Assembly (NCBI GenBank): GCA_938002955.1
Contig: CALLAA010000132.1
Span: 1-50,616, forward strand
Direction: 5' to 3'
Length of the DNA stretch: 50,616 nucleotides
Source of the DNA: an uncultured Acidimicrobiales bacterium
GTDB taxonomy: Bacteria; Actinomycetota; Acidimicrobiia; Acidimicrobiales; SHLQ01
Shown here: positions 17,066 through 25,686 of the stretch, piece after piece
How positions within the stretch are numbered: the first letter of the stretch is position 1
Layout: every line of letters begins with the position of its first letter
The notes under the pieces: model-generated
What the model was told of the DNA's origin: nothing
Databases searched by the model: none
What the model saw: the letters and a program-made list of their open reading frames with translations, nothing else
Position numbers and translations under genes: made by a program

Positions 17066-17903
17066 GGGACCTGTCGTATTCGTTCGGAGCACTCGGTGCC
17101 CAACCGGACATCGAGTCGTCGGTGCATTGGAACACTTCGACCAACAACGGATAACACGCAGCATCATCGTCGCTATGTGACGCAGAGCAGTCGCCGCCCG
17201 GGCAGGCCGAGAGGTTTCCGAGTACATCGATCTCGGCCACGAACTCGATGAAGTCGCCGGGCCGCACCGGACTCGCCTTCATAAAGTACTGCTGGGTATC
17301 GCGAGTGAACCCAGTGCACATGAACACGTTCAACACGTCATGCACATGGTGTTCGATCTCGGCCATTGGCTGACCGGTGGCGTCCGCGAGTGCTCGAGTC
17401 AGATTGCTGTGGCAACAGTGGTGATAGTCGGTGCCATTCAACGTCTGCTGGGTATACGGATCGCAACGGGTACCGATGACGTCGTGCACACCACCACCAT
17501 CATCGTCGAACCCATACCACTCGAGAGTGTCGTGGGTGATCGTCGCCAATGGACGCAAGTGCGGCAGGTTGCTCCACATGCGGTCACCTCGGGTCAGATG
17601 CGTCGCGTGAAGCTGACGGGTCTTGCCGCTAAAGAATCGCTCGTTGAGGTCATGCCGATTGAACAGGTTGAGATCCCCAACCTGAGAGCCCTCGACACTG
17701 CTTATGCGGAAGAACTGCCCGGCATCGACGGAAAACGTACGAGCGTCGCGCGGCGGGACCAACACCTCATCCACCTTCTCGAGCGCAAGCCGAGCAGCCG
17801 CATAGCGGCCCATGTCGACGAACGGAAGATTCTCGACGTCGTAGCAAATGATCGGTGTAGCCGACCGCCGCTCAGCGGCATCAGCTGGTTGGATCGGGGT
17901 CAT
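17055..17903 (-). CDS. DUF1989 urea-carboxylase-associated family protein
   Basis: 282 residues. Seen: AGQFFRISSVEGSQVGDLNLFN near the start, LWxxx-type RGDRMWSNLPHLRPLATITHDT, and a His/Cys-rich core with YHHCCHSNL and DVLNVFMCTGF. This matches the DUF1989 family usually found beside urea carboxylase or amidase genes and amino-acid transporters; members are metal-binding but poorly characterised. No urea carboxylase is present here. The ATG overlaps the cupin stop by four bases, and its end overlaps the OCD-like gene, so it is the middle gene of a tight trio. Confidence 0.88.
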   Translation of the reverse strand: MTPIQPADAAERRSATPIICYDVENLPFVDMGRYAAARLALEKVDEVLVPPRDARTFSVDAGQFFRISSVEGSQVGDLNLFNRHDLNERFFSGKTRQLHATHLTRGDRMWSNLPHLRPLATITHDTLEWYGFDDDGGGVHDVIGTRCDPYTQQTLNGTDYHHCCHSNLTRALADATGQPMAEIEHHVHDVLNVFMCTGFTRDTQQYFMKASPVRPGDFIEFVAEIDVLGNLSACPGGDCSASHSDDDAACYPLLVEVFQCTDDSMSGWAPSAPNEYDRSHGR

Positions 17904-18949
17904 TCGGGGTCTCCTTGCAACGTCACCTGAAGAGCGAGAAAGTCAGCCTCGGCGGCAGAGAGCCGCCATGGAGTCTTCGACGGAACCGCTGCAGCATCAT
18001 CGACTCCGAGTCGCTGATGTTCGGCTCCAACCTCTAGCAGCGCCTGACCAGCGAGAACGAAGAAGAGGCAGAGATCTCCGTTGTGGGAGCCGCTCAGTGT
18101 TGTGCCTTCAGCATCTCCGGGCTTCACGACTCGAACGGATGCGAGACCGTTGGTTGCGTCCTCGATAGCGAATACCTTCTGGCTCCATCCATCGTGTAGC
18201 GCGGTCCATTCGAGGTCACCGCCGCGGTAGAACGCGAACCGCTGTCCGCCGAAGTCACGGTCCGGGTCGACGACCGCCGTCGGCAGCTCCATCTGGTGCT
18301 CGATGAAGGTGGGGTGTTCGGCGGGCGAGGCGATCTCGACGACCTCGCACCCATCGTCGCTTGCGAGAACGCGATGTCGAATATGGGGAGGCTGAAGCAC
18401 GCAGTCACCGGCTTCCATCCAGAACGCCTCACCCTGATCCTCGTACACCACCTGCACGCGTCCCCGACGGCAATAGATCATCTGAAAGCGGATGTCGTGA
18501 TGGTGCACATAATCGGGAACTGGGCCGGGCTCCGCGATTCGGATGTGCGATGCGATCACACGGCCGCCATGGCGCTCGGGAATCAGGTCGCGGTACTCCA
18601 TCCCGGCGCGACCCTCTCCCCAGTCGCCACCTCGCGTAAACACAAAGGCATCGTCGAGCGGAGAGCGGCCGAAATCCGCCGCCACATTGGGAACAAACGT
18701 TGCGCCCGCTGATGTAGATACGGCGTGCTCCAGCGGAGCCCTAACCGTTGGTGCAGAGGCGGTCGACGTTGAGTCGAGGCGAAGCGATATCCCGTATCCG
18801 GCGAGCTCGGCAACCCGCGGCTCATCAGCGGGAAAGATCAGACGCAGCTCGAAACCATGCTCCTCGAGCAACGCAATATCGGCCGCCAGATCACGGGTTG
18901 GAACGAGAACGTCAGCCTGACCACTCATCAGCGTCACCGTAACCGACAT
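17900..18949 (-). CDS. Cupin-domain protein with N-terminal VOC-like segment
   Basis: 349 residues from the chosen ATG; Met8 (18928) is an alternative start. The first 60 residues (ADVLVPTRDLAADIALLEEHGFELRLIFPADEP) look like half of a glyoxalase/VOC domain. A cupin follows: DYVHHHDIRFQMIYCRRGRVQVVY with metal-type histidines, then MEAGDCVLQPPHIRHRV. A second, weaker cupin-like part covers the end (LFFVLAGQALLEV, VPSKTPWRLSAAEADFLALQV). The role is unknown, but the four-base overlap with DUF1989 ties it to that pathway. It is the first enzyme gene after livF, about 80 bases away. Confidence 0.75.
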   Translation of the reverse strand: MSVTVTLMSGQADVLVPTRDLAADIALLEEHGFELRLIFPADEPRVAELAGYGISLRLDSTSTASAPTVRAPLEHAVSTSAGATFVPNVAADFGRSPLDDAFVFTRGGDWGEGRAGMEYRDLIPERHGGRVIASHIRIAEPGPVPDYVHHHDIRFQMIYCRRGRVQVVYEDQGEAFWMEAGDCVLQPPHIRHRVLASDDGCEVVEIASPAEHPTFIEHQMELPTAVVDPDRDFGGQRFAFYRGGDLEWTALHDGWSQKVFAIEDATNGLASVRVVKPGDAEGTTLSGSHNGDLCLFFVLAGQALLEVGAEHQRLGVDDAAAVPSKTPWRLSAAEADFLALQVTLQGDPE

Positions 18950-19029
18950 CGGCCGACCGAACGCGATGGGAGCTCCAGGACATACCTGGAGCTCCGTAGC
19001 AATGTCTAGGATTTTTGCCCGTTGACAGG

Positions 19030-19839
19030 CTACGCCTCGCCGAGATAGCTCTTGCGCAGATCTGGGTTTGCCAGCAACGCATCCGCGGTGTCGTCGAGAA
19101 CGACGCGCCCGGTCTGGAGCACCCAACCACGATCTGCGAGCGAGAGCGCCATGTTCGCGTTCTGCTCCACCATGAAGATCGCAATGCCTTCTTGATGGAT
19201 CTGCTCGATCAGCTCGAAGTTGGTTTGCACCAACGCCGGAGCAAGGCCCATCGACGGCTCATCCATCAGCAATACCCGCGGCTGGGCCATTAGCGCTCGA
19301 CCCATCGCGACCATCTGTTGCTCGCCACCGGACAAGGTGCCGGCCTTTTGCGACAGACGCTCATAGACACGAGGGAACATCGAGTAGATGCGTTCGAGGT
19401 CTTCCTGAATGCCAGCCTTGTCGTTGCGCAAGTACGCTCCGAGCTGCAGGTTCTCGGCAACCGACAGCCGCTTGAACAACCGACGGTTCTCCGGAACCAT
19501 CGTGATGCCGCGTTCAACGCGATACGACGTGGGCTTGTCGTTGACGACCTCGCCATCGAGCACAACTTCGCCCGTGGTCGGTGTGACCATGCCAAGCAAC
19601 GTCTTGAGCGTCGTCGACTTACCCGACGCGTTACCACCGAGCAGACACACCATCTCGCCGGGGTAAATTGCAAGATTCACGTCCTTCAAGATGTGGACTG
19701 CACCGTAGTGGGTGTTGATGTTGCGGAACTCGAGGATCGGGTTGCCCTTATCCTTGGCCGGAGCTTCGCCGGTTTCGGTTGTTGCGACGTCCGTTTCTCC
19801 GGATGCGAACTCTGGCGACTTCTTGTCGTCGTCATTCAT
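19030..19839 (-). CDS. livF: Branched-chain-amino-acid-type ABC transporter ATPase LivF
   Basis: 269 residues. A charged, Thr/Glu-rich N-terminal tail of about 33 residues precedes the ATPase domain: INTHYGAVHILKDVNL, Walker A GGNASGKST, Q-loop region replaced by MVPENRRLF (usual for LivF), signature LSGGEQQM, Walker B RVLLMDEPSMGL and the switch His region IAIFMVEQNANMAL. Its ATG overlaps the livG stop by four bases. It energises import together with LivG, LivH and LivM. Confidence 0.94.
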   Translation of the reverse strand: MNDDDKKSPEFASGETDVATTETGEAPAKDKGNPILEFRNINTHYGAVHILKDVNLAIYPGEMVCLLGGNASGKSTTLKTLLGMVTPTTGEVVLDGEVVNDKPTSYRVERGITMVPENRRLFKRLSVAENLQLGAYLRNDKAGIQEDLERIYSMFPRVYERLSQKAGTLSGGEQQMVAMGRALMAQPRVLLMDEPSMGLAPALVQTNFELIEQIHQEGIAIFMVEQNANMALSLADRGWVLQTGRVVLDDTADALLANPDLRKSYLGEA

Positions 19840-20633
19840 GATGCGTCCCTCTTCTCCAACGGACGGCCCAAGTAGGCCTCAATAACTTCGGGATCATTCG
19901 ATACTTCCTCGAACGACCCTTGGGCGAGAGTCTCGCCGTGATCCAAACAGACAACCCGGTCGCTCACATCGCGGACAACGTTCATGTCGTGCTCGATCAT
20001 GACGATCGTGAAGCCCCACTCGCTGCGCAGCTTTCCGATCAGGTCGGTGAGCTCGGCAGACTCCTTCGGGTTCATGCCCGCAACCGGTTCATCGAGGAGC
20101 AACAAGCGAGGACTGGTGGCCATTGCACGAGCGATCTCGAGACGGCGACGGTTTGCGTAGCTCAGCACAGACGCTGGCTGCTCGAGGCGGTAGCCAATGA
20201 GGCGAGTACCAAAGAACCCGAGAACCTTTTCTGCGTGCTCTCGGATTTCGCGCTCCTCCTTGCGGAACGCAGGCGTATTGAACAACGAGCCCCACACCCC
20301 CTGCTTCGTGCGGCAGTGCTGGGCGACCATGACGTTCTCTGCGATGGTCATGTTCGCAAAGAGACGCACGTTCTGGAACGTACGGGAGATGCCGCGCTGG
20401 GTGACCTGATTTGGGTCGAGGCCGATTAGAGACTCGCCCTCGAAGAGAATGTCGCCAGAGGTTGGCGTCACCATCCCCGAGATCATGTTGAAGAACGTGG
20501 TCTTGCCGGCACCATTTGGGCCGATCACGCCAACGATTTCGCCTTCATCAACATGAAAGTTCAGATCGCGCAGAGCGTGTAGACCACCGAAGGTCACACT
20601 CAAATTCTTGATGTCGAGAATACGTTCGCTCAT
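19836..20633 (-). CDS. livG: Branched-chain-amino-acid-type ABC transporter ATPase LivG
   Basis: 265 residues: LSVTFGGLHALRDLNF, Walker A GPNGAGKTTFFNMISG, GISRTFQNVRLFANMTIAENVMV, signature LSYANRRRLEIARA (the LivG form of the ABC signature), Walker B RLLLLDEPVAGM followed by NPKE, and the switch His in IVMIEHDMNVV. The C terminus EVIEAYLGRP is typical of the family. Overlaps livM and livF by four bases each, so the importer is strictly co-translated. Confidence 0.95.
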   Translation of the reverse strand: MSERILDIKNLSVTFGGLHALRDLNFHVDEGEIVGVIGPNGAGKTTFFNMISGMVTPTSGDILFEGESLIGLDPNQVTQRGISRTFQNVRLFANMTIAENVMVAQHCRTKQGVWGSLFNTPAFRKEEREIREHAEKVLGFFGTRLIGYRLEQPASVLSYANRRRLEIARAMATSPRLLLLDEPVAGMNPKESAELTDLIGKLRSEWGFTIVMIEHDMNVVRDVSDRVVCLDHGETLAQGSFEEVSNDPEVIEAYLGRPLEKRDAS

Positions 20634-22666
20634 GCTGGCGCCACCTCCGTGGCGACTTCGCCATCTTCATCGTCGGTATCGACCTCGCCCTTCAACCACG
20701 CATCCTGCAGGAACTCATCCTGATGCAGTTCACGGCTACGGCGAACGTTCGGTACGAGACCTTCAGGACGCTTCAGCATCATCCAGATGAGGAGCGCTCC
20801 GTAGATCAACAACTTGTACTCACTGAACTCTTGGAGCAGGCCAGGCTGCTTTGGACCACCGAGCACACCGATCAGCACGAGCGAGCCCACGATGACACCC
20901 ATGATGTTGCCCATACCACCGACGATCACCACGACGAGAATGATGATCGACACCAGGATAAGGAACGACGTGGGGAAGATAGACCCGACTTTCGCCGAGA
21001 AGATCGCTCCGGAGAACGACGCGAGCACAGCACCCACCACGAACGCCATGAGCTTCATGTTCACCGTGTTGATGCCCATTGCTTCGGCGACGCTCTCGTC
21101 TTCTCGAATCGCCATCCAAGCTCGGCCGAGACGGCTGTGTTCGAGTCGCCACGAGATGTAGATGGCAATAGCCGAAAAGACGATCACGAGGTAGAAGACC
21201 GAACGCGGATTCACGCCGGTCACCGTTCCGAGCGGACCGAAGTCGGCACCCTCGATGTTGGTGATGCCCTGCGCACCGCCGAAGTAACCGCTCAGCCAGT
21301 CCGACAAGAACAGCAGTCGAATGATCTCGCCGAATCCGAGCGTAACGATTGCCAGGTAGTCGCCGCGCATTCGAATAACGGGTGCGCCGATCAGCAAGCC
21401 TGTGAGCGCGGCCAAGATCATGACGATGACCAGCGCAACGAGCCAACCGCCCAACACGGGTTCGCCATCGTTTACAAACAGTGGAATCCAGTCGGGCCAT
21501 GCATCGCCGCGTCCGGCCGACGTCAAGATGGCGGTCGTATAGCCACCGACGGCGAAGAACGCCACGTAACCGAGGTCAAGGATTCCAGCGAGGCCGACGA
21601 CGATATTGAGGCCGAGCGCCAGCAGCAAGAAAATGCCGACGTTCGCAAGCAATTCGTTGACGATCTTTCCGGTGAAGAACGGCAGAATGAGCAACGCCAA
21701 GGAAACAAGCACCATGAGCGCTGCTGTTGACTTCGTCCGCTCGGGAAGAGGCGTATCGAAATAGTCCTTGCGCGCCTTGGTTACCCGACCGCGTGTCACA
21801 TACGAGCCGACGAGCGACAGTCCCGCAGCGGCGACGCCTACGAGAATCACACCCTGTAGACGCAGACCGCCTCGCTGGGCGTAGATGAACTCGATGAGCC
21901 CGTCGAACACCGAATCGACGCGCTCGCGGCCAGCCCCGGGATCATCGTTGAAGAAGTTCGACAGACGACCGGGGTCGGCGATTGTTTCACCGACACCTTC
22001 GAACAGGTCGTCGACCAGGAATTGGAAGATCGAGACCGACACGATTGCTACGACAGCCGCCACTGCGGCTTTGCGAATGCCGTCTGGCATCAACCGAAGC
22101 GAAGCGCCCACTGCTGCGAGCACTCCGCCGACCAACGGCCAAGCCCACAACGCAAAGGCCCAACCACGGTTGAACGTGAGGAGAATGTAGAGCTCCTCGT
22201 TCCAGTTCACGAGCGGATCACGAAGTCCGTAGTCCGCAACCCCGTTGTCGGGATCGACTTCGCGGTCCCAGCCCATGAGCATGGTCATGAACGCGACGCC
22301 AAGGCCACCTACTGCCCCGACGACGAACCCGTTGAGCAGGTCGCCGACGCCGCGCTTGCGGCCGACCATACCTTCGAGCACAACTTCGTTGCCGACCGCA
22401 GCGCCAAGGAGCAATGGCCACATGAACAAGGCAATGTCGCCGAGGGATATCCCGACACCACCGGGGTGATTGACATACACGTCTGGGTTGATCCAGTACA
22501 GAATCTGTCGGCTATCGAGGCCGACGACCATTCCAACCAGCGAGACGAAGATCATCGAGAGAGCGAGAAGGCCGCCGTAACGTACGGCCTTGTCGAGGTT
22601 CAGCCCACTCGGCGCCTCACCAAGGAGTTCCTCAGCGGCGTTCATTGTTGTCATTTCAGTGCTCAT
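20630..22666 (-). CDS. livM: ABC transporter permease LivM with large extra N-terminal membrane domain
   Basis: 678 residues, roughly twice the usual LivM. The family core starts near residue 340 (LLALGLNIVVGLAGILDLGYV) and includes GAPVIRMRGDYLAIVTLGFGE, the cytoplasmic EAA-like segment SRLGRAWMAIREDESVAEAMG and GGMGNIMG. The first ~330 residues carry about six or seven additional hydrophobic helices broken by charged loops (for example the DREVDPDNGVADYGL region). The tail is acidic. The extra domain looks integral rather than a frame error because the reading is continuous and codon use is unchanged. Its purpose is unknown. Confidence 0.92.
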   Translation of the reverse strand: MSTEMTTMNAAEELLGEAPSGLNLDKAVRYGGLLALSMIFVSLVGMVVGLDSRQILYWINPDVYVNHPGGVGISLGDIALFMWPLLLGAAVGNEVVLEGMVGRKRGVGDLLNGFVVGAVGGLGVAFMTMLMGWDREVDPDNGVADYGLRDPLVNWNEELYILLTFNRGWAFALWAWPLVGGVLAAVGASLRLMPDGIRKAAVAAVVAIVSVSIFQFLVDDLFEGVGETIADPGRLSNFFNDDPGAGRERVDSVFDGLIEFIYAQRGGLRLQGVILVGVAAAGLSLVGSYVTRGRVTKARKDYFDTPLPERTKSTAALMVLVSLALLILPFFTGKIVNELLANVGIFLLLALGLNIVVGLAGILDLGYVAFFAVGGYTTAILTSAGRGDAWPDWIPLFVNDGEPVLGGWLVALVIVMILAALTGLLIGAPVIRMRGDYLAIVTLGFGEIIRLLFLSDWLSGYFGGAQGITNIEGADFGPLGTVTGVNPRSVFYLVIVFSAIAIYISWRLEHSRLGRAWMAIREDESVAEAMGINTVNMKLMAFVVGAVLASFSGAIFSAKVGSIFPTSFLILVSIIILVVVIVGGMGNIMGVIVGSLVLIGVLGGPKQPGLLQEFSEYKLLIYGALLIWMMLKRPEGLVPNVRRSRELHQDEFLQDAWLKGEVDTDDEDGEVATEVAPA

Positions 22667-23835
22667 GCCCGGTCCTCCGAAGAGAGACGCTCACCAAAGA
22701 GGCCCGTTGGCTTGATCAGCAACACCAGGATCAGCAAGGTGAACACAACCGCGTCACGTAGCTGCGACGGGCCGGTGATACCCCACGGGTCGAGCACCAT
22801 GAGCGGTGCGAGCGCTTCGGCACCGCCGAGGGACACACCGCCGGCCATTGCGCCGCCGAGGTTTCCGACTCCACCGACAACGGCAGCCGTGAAGGCCTTG
22901 ATGCCGGGAAGGAAACCGGTGGTTGCGATAACCGACTTGAACAAGATTCCCCACAGGATTCCAGCGATACCCGCCATGGCTCCACCGACGGCGAACGTGG
23001 TCACGATCGTGCGGTCGACGTCGATGCCCATCAGCGAAGCGATCTCTTTGTCCTCGGCCACAGCACGCATTGCCTTGCCGGTCTTGGTGCGCTCGACGAA
23101 GTACCACAGCGCAGCCATTGAGATCGCCGCAACCACGATCACCATGAGCTTCTTGTTCTCAATGCTGAAGAGGTACTCGGGAATACCCGTATCGGACGTG
23201 CCGATCTGCCAGATGTTGACACGATCCTTGTCGAGCCAGTCGGGGAACGTTGCGTAACCCTTGGCACCTGGTCCAAAGAGCAGGATCACGGCGTTCTGCA
23301 GGAAGAACGAGACACCGATCGAGGTGATCAGGGGGATCAAGCGAGGGCTGCCACGCAATGGCCGATAGGCGACCCGCTCCATGATGACAGCAACGAATGT
23401 CGAGACGATGGTCGCAACGATGATCGTAAGGATCATGGCGGGGATGAACACACCGCCTTCCCACCAGCCAGCTTCGTCGAACTTGGTCGACATGATGAAG
23501 CCCGTAAACGCAGCGATCATGAAGACTTCGCCGTGAGCGAAGTTGATAAAGCCAAGAACGCCATAGACCATCGAATAGCCCAAGGCGATCAAGCCATACA
23601 TAGCACCCTGGCTAAGTCCGGTAACCACGAGGCCTTGGAACTGCGGCCAGTCGAGTGTCGATGCACCCTCTTCGCCGTGCCAGAACGTGGCCCACGGATT
23701 GGTTGGGTCGATCTGTTGAGCGACAAAGGCCACCAAGCCAATGCCAATAAACGAAATCAACGTGATTCTCATAAACAACAAGAACCAGTCGACGCCCGTT
23801 CTCTGGGCGCCCTTTACTTTCACAGCAGCCGTCAC
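22663..23835 (-). CDS. livH: ABC transporter permease LivH
   Basis: 390 residues, longer than the usual ~300 because of an N-terminal extension with one extra helix (WFLLFMRITLISFIGIGLVAF). The core has GLSQGAMYGLIALGYSMVYGV, INFAHGEVFMI, YRPLRGSPRLIPLITSIG and the EAA-like KTGKAMRAVAEDKEIASLMGI. It forms the translocation pore with LivM, whose start overlaps its stop (ATGA). First gene after the binding protein; the 329-base gap between them holds the binding-protein terminator. Confidence 0.94.
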   Translation of the reverse strand: MTAAVKVKGAQRTGVDWFLLFMRITLISFIGIGLVAFVAQQIDPTNPWATFWHGEEGASTLDWPQFQGLVVTGLSQGAMYGLIALGYSMVYGVLGFINFAHGEVFMIAAFTGFIMSTKFDEAGWWEGGVFIPAMILTIIVATIVSTFVAVIMERVAYRPLRGSPRLIPLITSIGVSFFLQNAVILLFGPGAKGYATFPDWLDKDRVNIWQIGTSDTGIPEYLFSIENKKLMVIVVAAISMAALWYFVERTKTGKAMRAVAEDKEIASLMGIDVDRTIVTTFAVGGAMAGIAGILWGILFKSVIATTGFLPGIKAFTAAVVGGVGNLGGAMAGGVSLGGAEALAPLMVLDPWGITGPSQLRDAVVFTLLILVLLIKPTGLFGERLSSEDRA

Positions 23836-24084
23836 TGACTACTCTCCTCCCCGTTTTGGCACCGTTGCCAAGGTCTCGCTTTAGGCACCGCGACCAGCCC
23901 AGAGCTTGGACGCGTCGACAGTGCCAATCAAATCGAGCGCATGAATTCGCCCCGCATGCTAGCTGCACTCTGCGCGACTTCACTGTTCGACGTACTCACA
24001 CTATTTGTCGCCGTCCGGCGCCGTCTTGGCGAATCTCGACCCGCTCGGCGCTGATTCTCTCCAAACGAGGCCCCAGCAAAACCA

Positions 24085-24118
24085 GAGCGGCCCCCACCCA
24101 GACGGGTGAGGGCCGCTC
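24085..24118 (-). terminator. Strong hairpin terminator after livJ, in the 329-base livJ-livH gap
   Basis: A 15-bp stem (GAGCGGCCC... arms, one mismatch) with a four-base loop. On the minus strand it follows the livJ stop by about 45 bases and is succeeded by TGGTTTTG, so it reads as an intrinsic terminator or attenuator that would make livJ more abundant than livHMGF. A second perfect palindrome, GAGCCCTAGGGCTC, lies at 24135-24148. The rest of the gap (23836-24080) shows no frame with a ribosome site and probably holds the livH leader. Confidence 0.75.
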
Positions 24119-24164
24119 GTAGAACACTTTAGGAGAGCCCTAGGGCTCACCGTTCAGTTGACGC

Positions 24165-25586
24165 TTACTGAGGGGCGTACTCGAACACAACGTTGTTCTT
24201 CGATCCCTCGATGTCAGCGGCGTCCTCGTGGAGGATGACGGTGATCTTCTGAGATCCGCAGTCACCGAAGTCATCGCAGTTGATCGTGCCGATGAGGCCC
24301 GAGTATCCGCGGATGCCGTTCAGGTGTTCACGAACGCCCTGACGATCGATGTTCAGGTTTCCGTCGCCGTCGACCCAAGAAGCAGCGTCGATAGCGTCGA
24401 GCAGCATTGCAGCTGCGTCGTAGCTGTGACCCCAGAACGGAGCAGCTGGTGCCTCACCGTTGTTCGCCTGGTAGGTAGCGAGGAACTCCTCGGCCGATAC
24501 GCCGGTGCTCTGGTTGGTGTTCGTTCCGAAGCGAGTATCTGGACCGGAGAAATGCATTCCGACCGATTGCTCGAGGCCCATGAAGCCGTCGTTGAGAAGG
24601 CCGTCAGCTGCGAGCAGCACGGTGTTCTCGAGGCCGGAAACGCCTCCGGCCTGGTCAGCAACGAAGTCGCCAGCTGGCTGGAAGATTGGGAAGAACAGTG
24701 CCTGTGGAGAGTCAGCAGCGATCTCGGTAAGGACTGGAACCATGTCGGTGTCTTCCTTTGCAACACCGGTTACCGCGGTAACTTCGCCACCGAGTGCGGT
24801 GAATGCGTTCGCGAATGCGTCAGCAAGACCGTTGGTGTAGGGGTCGCCATCGTGAACAGCAGCTGCGGTGGTGAGACCGAGCTCGTTGAACACGAACTCT
24901 GCCATTGCAGCGCCCTGGAAGAGATCGTTGTGTGCTGTGCGGTAGTAGCCAACCTGGTAGTCAGGTCCAGCGTTGCCCTGCTGATCAGAGGTGAGTGCAG
25001 GCGAGGTGTTCGATCCGGAGATCATGACCATGCCGGCTTCGCTGATGAGCGGTGCAGCAGCGGTAGCTGCACCTGAACATGAGGTACCGATAACGCCGAC
25101 GATTTGCTCGTCAGCAACGATCTGCTGTGCAGCAGCCTGGCCACCATCAGCCGAGCAAAGGTCATCGAGACCCTGGCCGCTGGTTACGTCGAAGCCCTTG
25201 ATTGGACCGTAATCAACAACAGCCTGCTCAACGCCACGCTGGTTCGGAACACCAAGGAACGCCACGTCGCCCGAGATTGCGTTCAGTGAACGAATCTGGA
25301 CTTCAGCGCCGGCCTCAACAATGACCGTTCCGAGCGAACCATCACCGAGGTGCTCAGCCATCGCGTCTTCATCGTCCATGGCATCTTCATCGTCCATGGC
25401 GTCTTCGTCGTCCATGGCATCGTCGACGACGTCTTCAACAGCATCAGCTGCGTCGCCGGCAGCGTCGCCAGCGGCGTCTGCAGCATCAGATGCTACGTCT
25501 GCAGCATCATCGATCGTAGATCCACATGCTGCGGCCACAAGACTGAGTGACGCGAGCATGGCAAGGATCGTGAGAAGCTTCTTCAC
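24165..25586 (-). CDS. livJ: Branched-chain-amino-acid-type substrate-binding lipoprotein
   Basis: 473 residues starting at GTG with a strong GGAGGGG ribosome site five bases upstream. Signal MKKLLTILAMLASLSLVAAAC with lipidated Cys21. A long Asp/Ala-rich tether (24-76) contains three tandem EDAMDD-type units. The periplasmic-binding-fold domain follows: IRSLNAISGDVAFLG, DDLCSADGGQAAAQQIVADEQIVGVIGTSCSG, ISGSNTSPAL, VGYYRTAHNDLFQGAAMAEF. It captures substrate for the LivHMGF importer downstream. Whether the ligand is leucine-like or some other amino acid, amide or urea derivative cannot be told; the adjacent catabolic genes suggest a less common substrate. Confidence 0.93.
   Translation of the reverse strand: MKKLLTILAMLASLSLVAAACGSTIDDAADVASDAADAAGDAAGDAADAVEDVVDDAMDDEDAMDDEDAMDDEDAMAEHLGDGSLGTVIVEAGAEVQIRSLNAISGDVAFLGVPNQRGVEQAVVDYGPIKGFDVTSGQGLDDLCSADGGQAAAQQIVADEQIVGVIGTSCSGAATAAAPLISEAGMVMISGSNTSPALTSDQQGNAGPDYQVGYYRTAHNDLFQGAAMAEFVFNELGLTTAAAVHDGDPYTNGLADAFANAFTALGGEVTAVTGVAKEDTDMVPVLTEIAADSPQALFFPIFQPAGDFVADQAGGVSGLENTVLLAADGLLNDGFMGLEQSVGMHFSGPDTRFGTNTNQSTGVSAEEFLATYQANNGEAPAAPFWGHSYDAAAMLLDAIDAASWVDGDGNLNIDRQGVREHLNGIRGYSGLIGTINCDDFGDCGSQKITVILHEDAADIEGSKNNVVFEYAPQ
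25363..25416 (-). repeat. Three 18-bp tandem repeats coding the acidic tether of livJ
   Basis: Three units of gc(g/a)tcttc(a/g)tcgtccatg, encoding AMDDED repeats between the lipid anchor and the binding domain. Being in frame (18 bp), copy number can change without breaking the gene. Confidence 0.85.
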
Positions 25587-25686
25587 TTTTCCCCTCCAAG
25601 GGTGTGTTTGGCTCTTCCTCCATTGAAAGGGCCGTGTTATAGCAGCTCAACGCTAGCAGCAGATTCGCAGCGAGTATCGTCGCGGC

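Noticed and set aside
20723-21730. Open frame antisense to livM
   Set aside because: Composition is His/Asp/Arg-rich, a mirror of hydrophobic codons of the permease on the opposite strand.
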